Shown here piece by piece: positions 57,875 to 64,000 of a stretch of 64,000 nt of DNA; position 1 is the first letter of the stretch, and the number at the start of each line of letters is the position of its first letter. Location of the stretch: NCBI GenBank assembly GCA_019671135.1, contig JAHRHY010000020.1, forward strand, positions 310,001 through 374,000, read 5' to 3'. Position numbers and translations under genes: made by a program. Source of the DNA: Linnemannia hyalina. Its lineage: Eukaryota; Mortierellomycota; Mortierellomycetes; Mortierellales; Mortierellaceae. The notes below the pieces were generated by a model, which saw only the letters and a program-made list of their open reading frames with translations, did no database searches and was not told where the DNA came from.

Positions 57875-58325
57875 TATAGCTTTGGCCATATGTTTTCAAA
57901 CCCATGCGAGTCCATTTTTGATCGAATTGACCTGCGAGGCAACCATTCTTCCTCCCAGGGACAATTGACCTTGGAGTTTTTGACGAAGAAGCGGTTCAAG
58001 TTAATCAAAGTCGATAGATTCATATCCAATAATGGCTAGTTGATGACTGGAAACGGTAAGCGTGCAAGGTAGCTGTACAACTGATGCCACACACGGATGT
58101 GAACTTCTTCACAGCAGTCAACATATCTACTTTGGCCCTATTTAGACATCATTCTGCATTCTTCACCCTTTATCCTGTCCTCTCGTTCTTCCGCTCTTCT
58201 TCCCTCTTTTCTTTCCCCTATTTGTGTGGCTTTTTCATGTCAGAGAAAAGGAATGACTGCCAAATCTTTCTCTCTCCCCTATTCTTTGGAGCAGGTTAGC
58301 AAAATGCGAAGGGATCAAGTCAGGG

Positions 58326-58884
58326 AACTAGCCAAGTCGCCTTCTCTATTCCAATACGCTTCGAGAAGACGATTTATTCCGGCCTCCGTCAAGATCCTGA
58401 CAAGCGCCATGACAAGAACTCCTTCGATTCATAGACGTAAACGGCCGGACCTTATTGAGCACGATCGCTTAAGGCGAGTACGCTGTCCTTGTTCCGAGTG
58501 GAAAAAGTAAACGGGCGGTAAATAACGAGCCCGATAGCAACTGAAAGAATAACACAATGCCAGTTAGCAATAAATATGCACATAGCTTTTTGGACATGGA
58601 GGATAATCCATTCTTACGACATGTGTTAAATTGTATGTATTGCTAACTGGCATTGTGTTATTCTTTCAGTTGCTATCGGGCTCGTTATTTACCGCCCGTT
58701 TACTTTTTCCACTCGGAACAAGGACAGCGTACTCGCCTTAAGCGATCGTGCTCAATAAGGTCCGGCCGTTTACGTCTATGAATCGAAGGAGTTCTTGTCA
58801 TGGCGCTTGTCAGGATCTTGACGGAGGCCGGAATAAATCGTCTTCTCGAAGCGTATTGGAATAGAGAAGGCGACTTGACTAGTT
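58326..58884. repeat. Second foldback repeat, 247-bp arms
   Basis: Arms 58326-58572 and 58638-58884 are reverse complements (x pairs with 117210-x) with one or two mismatches, around a 65-nt AT-rich spacer. Both arms can encode the same short Arg-rich frame ending CPCSEWKK, which is unlikely to be a gene. No similarity noticed to the foldback at 68-1165. Near-perfect arm identity implies recent formation or ongoing homogenisation. Confidence 0.92.
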
Positions 58885-58899
58885 TTGTGTATAGATGAA

Positions 58900-59352
58900 T
58901 CATTTGCTTAAATGGAGTAGTTCAACTTTTGACATATCAAACCTTGTAAGTTCCAGGGGGAGTTAGATGTAGCCAACTCCTCCAGTTTCATTTATAGAGC
59001 ATAATATGAAGGAGCTGGTTACATTTAACGGCCACTAGAACTCAACAACGATTGTACACAACAGACTGTCGACAAAAAAAGCGAGGCGAACTGGGAAAGT
59101 GGGCACTTGTCAACTGAATGGAAGAAGGTTAAGAACATTAATGAAGCAATTGACAAAGGGACGTGAGAACTAGAAAGAGAGATGAAGATATGGCATGAGG
59201 GGAAGAAGTGTATGTGGGTAAGTGGGCGAGGAAGGATTATGCCAATTACTCAAAACATAGTAAACTCGCAAATTCGAATAACACACACAATCGAGTGCAA
59301 AAACATGTATTTGGACCAGCCCACAGGCGAGTGTAGCATGCCAGCTACAGAT
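58900..59352. other. No gene seen
   Basis: AT-rich spacer between the foldback and dispersed repeat copy B. Confidence 0.35.
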
Positions 59353-59456
59353 CATGGCACTCGAGTGTGCGAAAAAGGAGAAACACAACCTTACACACCC
59401 CGTATAAATAACCTTGACACACCCCGTACATGCCCTTTTACACGGGGTTGTGCCAT
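59353..59456 (+). repeat. Dispersed repeat of about 105 bp, copy B
   Basis: Second copy, inverted relative to 57771-57874. It contains a short internal palindrome-like pair (ACACCCCGTA and TACACGGGGT). Lies downstream of broken member 7. Could be a small MITE; no terminal duplication identified. Confidence 0.75.
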
Positions 59457-59853
59457 TTTTTCTTTTTCTGCTTTTTGCTCGCGGCATCAAAGCGCCTAAA
59501 TCAAAGTTGAAAAGGCAAATAAAAGGTGAGAGGAGCATACACGCACACACCTCACACCCGGGGAAAGGGCGAACGAGGCAAAGAAGGCCTGCAGCCACTA
59601 ATCTGTTTCTTCCCATGCAAGAAAAAGTGGCGCAAAAACACAACAGCCAACACTCTCTCTCTCTCTCATACATACCAATTTAGCGCATAAAACGGAAAAG
59701 TCCGCAAACAGTATCCCATCTTGTAGTTTCATGAGTGGCTTCTGTCCCTTTTTTTTGCTGTCTCATGAATGAGCACGCACCGCGAATGGATTTTTTTACA
59801 TATCGTGCGAAATTATCTACAAAGTAATAGATGTGCTATGTGTAGCAACCACC

Positions 59854-60416
59854 TCACAAAAGCACATCAACGGCACTAACAACAACGAAGCAGACAACAG
59901 TCAACGACGCAGCAGACTCAAGGCCCTTCATCCCACTCTCTTTGATACCACCATTCGTTACACCACCCCCACTCATGCTAGGTAGAGGGCTGACCCTGGT
60001 CGTTGGTGGGTATGGAGTCAAAGGACCACTCGGCCTTGTAGGCACGTATGGATAAAAGTCGCCGGGACTACTCGCATTCGCAGTCGTCGCCGTGGGCGCA
60101 AGGGTGGAAGTAAGTGGAGAAGCTGGACAGGCGTAAGGTCCCAAGCCGCAAACTGGCGAAAGGGGGCATTCACCGACACAGCATTGCAAAGGCTTGGGTT
60201 GACACAGGGCGTGATACAGGTATTGGAAGTGGTCAGTAGACAAAATCAGGACTTTAGCGGGTCGAGGAGGATGTTGGGGGTGGGGAAGGTTGAGAAGGAT
60301 TGGAGTGTGCATGATGGAGAGGAGGAGGGTTGAGGTGGTTGTGCAAGGATTGTGGTTGATAGGAGGGACAGGAGGAAGAGGAAGATTAAAGAGACAAGAG
60401 ATGATATGCTGCGCAT
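59854..60416 (-). pseudogene. Broken Cys-rich GPI protein, array member 7
   Basis: Starts MRSISSLVSLIFLFLLSLLS with a good signal peptide (ending TTILAQ), then SCTLQSFSTFPTPN and LLDPLKS followed by TGA. The same frame resumes with NTCITPCVNPSLCNAVSVNA, resembling the C6-C7 part of the family. A shift of one frame near 60145 is then needed to reach LGPYACPAS, a long Ser/Thr/Pro stalk and the GPI-like tail (SLTVVCFVVVSAVDVLL). The stop plus frame change indicate decay. An unusual GTCCTG intron could in principle hide the stop but is non-consensus. Confidence 0.6.
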
Positions 60417-60964
60417 GTTGTTGTTGTGTATGTGTGGATGAGCCGTGTGGGCTATGAAGGAAGGGCCCGTCTGGTAGAACAAAAATGAAAAATCACAGAA
60501 GAAATAAATGCACATGCACTGCCTCCCCGGCAAGTGCTCTTTTCCCCCTCCCAATTGTCCTCGCCCTCCGTCTTTGCAACATCAGAAAAGGCTTCAAGAA
60601 GGAATCATGAAAATGACTGTGTGTTTGTGGGCGAGCGTGGGCGGTGTTGCGCATTTTTAATATGACAATGAGTTCATGTGCTCACTTTTCCCTACGAAGA
60701 AAGTGACCGCGATCCAAGAGAGGCGATGATTTTCTTTGCTGAGCCGGAAGAGACATGCAGATGTGACAGCTCTTTCTTTATTTGTTCCTGTGTACCACAA
60801 CAAAAAGCACCTGTTGCAAAACAAAGGGAGATCATGATCCCACTCCAACAAACAGGGCCATAACTGGGGAGAGTTCTTTGTTCATGTTTTTATTTTGCAA
60901 ACTGGAATAAAATGACATTGCGCATCAACAATCATGTCGTGTCCTCGCTTCTTTGTCATTATAT
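60417..60964. other. Spacer between array members 7 and 8
   Basis: Upstream region of broken member 7 and 3' flank of member 8. No other gene seen. Confidence 0.4.
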
Positions 60965-61489
60965 CTACAACGAAACGGTAAAGACAGCCAGAGCACCCAA
61001 AGTTATCCACGCCAAGAGCTCAACAACAACAGCCTGCAATCTTTCAACACCGTTCGACTTCTGACCGGACAAAGTAGTCGTACAAACAAACGGCTTGATA
61101 TGCACAAACCCCTGCAAGAAGGTATCCACAATTGTCGCATTACACCTCTGCTGTTGCGGGGTAGATTCAGAAGAACAGGATTTGGTCCACCCAGTCGAGG
61201 AGACAAGACCACAATAGCATTGACGTTGGGTATCGTCGAGCTTGTCGACGGGAACGCTGCTGATGGCCGGGTTGTCATGAAGGCTGGAACAGGCGGGAAC
61301 TTGGGATAATCCAGCTTTTGATAGACATTTCATGCAGGCCAGCATTGAGTCTAAGTCGCTTGAGAATGTGTCGTTCCCGCGAGGTTTGGGGGTGGGTGTA
61401 GGGGTGGGTGTTTGGGCGGAGGTTTGTGAGAGGAGGATTGAGAGGGAGACAAGGAGTAAGAGGACGAAGGATGTAAAGGTGAGCCGCAT
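60965..61489 (-). CDS. Eight-Cys GPI-anchored protein, array member 8
   Basis: Single exon, 174 residues. Signal peptide 1-25 (ending TSAQ), a short TPTPTPTPKP spacer, then CMKC, VPAC, RQCYC, GWTKSC, a longer C6-C7 loop (SSESTPQQQRC, ten residues instead of five) and FVC. The C-terminus is a hydrophobic tail (LLAWITLGALAVFTVSL). An Asp pair precedes the C-x-C by five to six residues. TATA box at 61659-61669. Confidence 0.87.
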   Translation of the reverse strand: MRLTFTSFVLLLLVSLSILLSQTSAQTPTPTPTPKPRGNDTFSSDLDSMLACMKCLSKAGLSQVPACSSLHDNPAISSVPVDKLDDTQRQCYCGLVSSTGWTKSCSSESTPQQQRCNATIVDTFLQGFVHIKPFVCTTTLSGQKSNGVERLQAVVVELLAWITLGALAVFTVSL

Positions 61490-61658
61490 TGTTGTTTATT
61501 ATGAGAGCGTGTGGGTGTGGGTATATCTTTGGTATTGTAACGAGAGCGTGGAGCGAATAAGGGAAGAGGAGAAGAGGAGATGGGTATAGTGTGAGAAGTA
61601 GAGGAAGTTGGATATTGATTGTTGATGAGAGAAGAAAAAAAAGGCACAAGGGACACCC

Positions 61659-61669
61659 TTTTTATATCC
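61659..61669 (-). promoter_or_regulatory. TATA box, array member 8
   Basis: GGATATAAAAA on the minus strand, 170 nt upstream of the ATG at 61489. Confidence 0.55.
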
Positions 61670-61679
61670 TCTCTGTTCT

Positions 61680-62621
61680 TTCTGTCGAAGACAAACAAAT
61701 AAAAACGCCCGAAAGCCAGGTAATCAGCACAATAAACGATGATTGCTTTGTATGTTGTCTGACCTTGTGTGCGGAGAAATATGCGATTGGCACACCTTGA
61801 TGTGTAAAAACAGGTTTTAAAACCAAGGGGGACGAGCGAACCAAGACTTTCCCACAGGAGTCCCCCCCCCCCCCCTGCACCTAATTGATGTCTGCATGCG
61901 GCGTATTGAATTGACATGCCACAGCCCGATAAAAAAAAAGAGAAAAGCCCGGTTCTGAATCATAACCTTCGATTTCTTCCATCTCTGGACTCAATTACTG
62001 TAACCTTATTCATGGACCCTGTTTTGCTCCCTTTGCTCCCTTTTGTCAAGTGGATGTCCTCACGTGTCGTCCCTGAACGCCTAAAAGCATAACAGAAGGG
62101 GACCTGACTGTTTCATGGTTGGCATTTGACAGGCTGTTGTTCGTCCTTTGTCTATCTCACACAAAATCTTGATTTCGGTCTTTTTTCTATTTAAATTAAC
62201 ACTCCACATGCATTGAGAAGGACGCATACCTTTCAATGATACAAAGCTCGTAACTGTAACCATAGTGGACACTCTTGATGCACTGACGCACATTTTTTCC
62301 CTTCGCAATCCCACTTTCGTTCAGAAAGACGGAAAACGAAAGGAGAAGAGAAAATGATAAAACGAGAGGGAACCCATCCTATTAATCACCTCGGCTGTTT
62401 CGCTCCTTGGTTTGTCTTGAAGGTATGATACCGCTAACTTTTTTTTCTCGTCGCTTGAAACTGCTGTCTCAGATTATTTTTTTTGTTTGTTTGCTATTTT
62501 TTTTGTTTGTTTGCTATTTTTTTATTCACGGAGCTGCCAAGAAGTTGCTCCAAAGGATCAGCAGCAAAGTATCATCCGCTGTTGACAGCAGACAACTTCG
62601 ACTTCGAGAGCGACATCTCCC
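61680..62621. other. Spacer between array members 8 and 9
   Basis: C15-type homopolymer at about 61862-61876 and T-rich repeats (TTTTTTTTGTTTGTTTGCTA, twice) at 62476-62522. No gene seen. Confidence 0.45.
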
Positions 62622-62996
62622 TTACTCAGAACCAAGGGCAACAGACGAAACGCCAGAATGGATACACTCAATGTTAACCCCAGCATAAGAACGCTTCAAC
62701 ATCGTTGCCATCCTGGCATCACAAGCCTCAGGCTTGGTACAACCCGAGATCCAGGCTACATTGCTGGCAGCAGCACATTGACAAATCCGGGACTCGCGGG
62801 TCATTTGTCCGGTTTGCGGGTTGGCAGGGATGTTCTCGCAGGTGGGGACTTGAGCATTTCTGGCGGTAAGGAGGCACTATTTGCAGGCTGCTGATGCATC
62901 GTTGACCCATTGGGCGGTGGTTGTTGGTGTGGAGAGGAGGAGGGTGAGGGGGGTGAGGGAGGTGAGGGTGAGGAGGGCGGAGGTTGAGAAGTGCAT
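62622..62996 (-). pseudogene. Array member 9 with nonsense codon inside C-x-x-C
   Basis: ATG at 62996 starts MHFSTSALLTLTSLTPLTLL (signal peptide, ending TTAQ), then ACK, TAG, CLLTARNAQVPTC in the same frame, followed by RICQC, AWISGC, PEAC and IEC. Every signature Cys is present, and the only early lesion is the TAG replacing the second x of C-x2-C. Its closest relative, at 63319-63768, has Gln there (CKQC), one substitution from TAG. The 3' end stops at ALGSE without a GPI tail, a second sign of decay (likely frameshift). Confidence 0.85.
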
Positions 62997-63318
62997 GGTG
63001 TTTTTTTGGTGTGTTTGTTAAGTGTACGTAAGGGTGTGAAGGTGTGTTCGAGGTGAGTGGAGAAGAGAGGAAAAAGTGATGATTAGAAAAAAAGTGCGCA
63101 GAAAGACATTGCCTTGCGGAGGTGGAGAAAATCGTCGCATGACTTTTTTGTCCTTCTTGTCCCTGAACCCTAGAACCCAAGGTTGTTTGCTCGTGGTTTT
63201 TTATTTGCTGCCAGAGGGGGAAGGATGTGGAAAAGACGCTTATGCGATAGGTGAAGTGTTTTTGCCTCTTTATTACTATCGTACACTGGGGAGCGGAGAT
63301 CCACTACAGGATGATGAT

Positions 63319-63768
63319 CTACAGGACGATTCCAAGAGCAGTGGCGGCAGCAACTGTCACTCCCGTAACGACGCTACTCCTCGACCCCAACAAAGATGAA
63401 CTACCACCAGCAGCGTCAGAGGTAGAAGAAACACCCGCATTGATACAAGCAACCTTGATCATTTCATATGCGCCCCTCAAAACATTTGCTGTCAAGCTAT
63501 CACAGAGATCGGGCTTGTTGCATGACGTGATCCAGACATCGGAGTCGGCGGCTCCGCATTGGCAGGTCCTTTCCTTGGGAGTCATGGTATTGTTGCTGGA
63601 GCTGGTTCTTGGAGTTGATGTGATTCCACTGCAAGCGGGAACTTGTTTGATCCTGGAGGTGATGAGGCACTGCTTGCAAGCTTCGTTGTTGCCTGAGGTT
63701 TGTTGTGCAGAGACGGAGATGAAAAGGATGGTGAGGGTGAGAAGTAAGACGTGCTTTGATAAATACAT
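63319..63768 (-). CDS. Eight-Cys GPI-anchored protein, array member 10
   Basis: Single exon, 149 residues. Signal peptide 1-22 (MYLSKHVLLLTLTILFISVS, then AQ), then CKQC, VPAC, KERTCQC, VWITSC, PDLC and VAC, a short Ser-rich stretch and a hydrophobic GPI-type tail (VVTGVTVAAATALGIVL). Closest to broken member 9, with which it forms a tandem pair. Glu lies three residues before C-x-C. A TATAAG lies about 90 nt upstream. Confidence 0.9.
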   Translation of the reverse strand: MYLSKHVLLLTLTILFISVSAQQTSGNNEACKQCLITSRIKQVPACSGITSTPRTSSSNNTMTPKERTCQCGAADSDVWITSCNKPDLCDSLTANVLRGAYEMIKVACINAGVSSTSDAAGGSSSLLGSRSSVVTGVTVAAATALGIVL

Positions 63769-63857
63769 CTTTCGTTGTTGTTTGTGGTGGAGGGTTCTGT
63801 GGGTATGAGTGTGCAGGGAATGGTGTGAAGAGAGAAAGGGGGTCGGTTCTCTCTCTT

Positions 63858-63863
63858 CTTATA
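63858..63863 (-). promoter_or_regulatory. TATA-like element, array member 10
   Basis: TATAAG on the minus strand, 90 nt upstream of the ATG at 63768, within an A/G-rich leader. Confidence 0.4.
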
Positions 63864-64000
63864 TTTTCTCTTCCGTCCTTCCTCAGATCGGTTACTGGCA
63901 GGGAGGTACAACCGGATTCTCATGGAGACCCAATTGATCAAACCATCCAGCGCCTCCAACCTTTTTTTTTTTTACACAGAACTTACGCCTCCGATTCTTT

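Noticed and set aside
58226..58903. Pair of Arg-rich frames ending CPCSEWKK on opposite strands
   Set aside because: They arise from the second foldback. No start context, no domain, and the arms' identity explains the shared protein.
1..64000. Search by eye for tRNA, rRNA and CRISPR
   Set aside because: No convincing B-box/cloverleaf, rRNA core sequence or regularly spaced repeat array was found. Short structured RNAs could still be missed without a covariance-model scan.

Overview
The window looks like nuclear DNA of an early-diverging filamentous fungus, most likely Mortierellomycota (Mortierella/Linnemannia type). The reasons are intron-rich genes with short GT-AG introns, T-rich and CT-rich flanks, a lipid/secretory gene set, many Sel1-like-repeat proteins that share a private N-terminal domain, and a broken multicopy gene of a kind I associate with this group. 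No rRNA, tRNA or CRISPR was seen. Exon coordinates come from reading splice sites by eye. Most are well supported because frame, phase and family similarity agree.

Layout. 1-3.4 kb: a long foldback (inverted) repeat with extra diverged copies, then a decayed gene that may encode a PD-(D/E)XK-like nuclease. 4-8.4 kb: two Sel1-repeat genes on + and the severed 5' end of a third. 9.9-24 kb: housekeeping block with a CCCH-zinc-finger/Pumilio repressor (-), parvulin-14 prolyl isomerase (-), the Scd6/LSM14 P-body protein (+, divergent from the parvulin) and a PMT2-type protein O-mannosyltransferase (+). 26.9-36.8 kb: a type II membrane glycosyltransferase-like protein, phosphatidylserine decarboxylase and a double-PH-domain protein, all on +. 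36.9-41.2 kb: an inverted second copy of the Sel1 locus, one gene intact and one carrying a 1-nt frameshift. 42.4-44.5 kb: a membrane-anchored kelch-type protein, followed by another Sel1-family relic.

45.7-63.8 kb: the most unusual region. It is a same-strand array of about eleven members (intact and broken) of one family of small secreted, predicted GPI-anchored proteins. They share an eight-cysteine signature (C-x2-C, then C, C-x-C, W-x3-C, C, C) resembling, but not matching in spacing, the fungal CFEM fold. Seven genes are intact, including one with a duplicated domain. Four are broken by nonsense, frameshift, start loss or truncation. Several intact members have a TATA box 90-170 nt upstream. 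Within the array on + lies an unrelated 91-residue secreted Cys-rich peptide whose stop codon is followed in frame by a Ser/Thr/Pro repeat tail. A second foldback repeat and a dispersed inverted repeat also lie inside the array.

How the genes relate: PUF and Scd6 both act on mRNA repression. PMT2 and the GT-like protein belong to the secretory pathway that would modify the kelch and GPI-anchored cell-surface proteins. The Sel1 family and the Cys-rich array are the fast-evolving accessory parts of the window.
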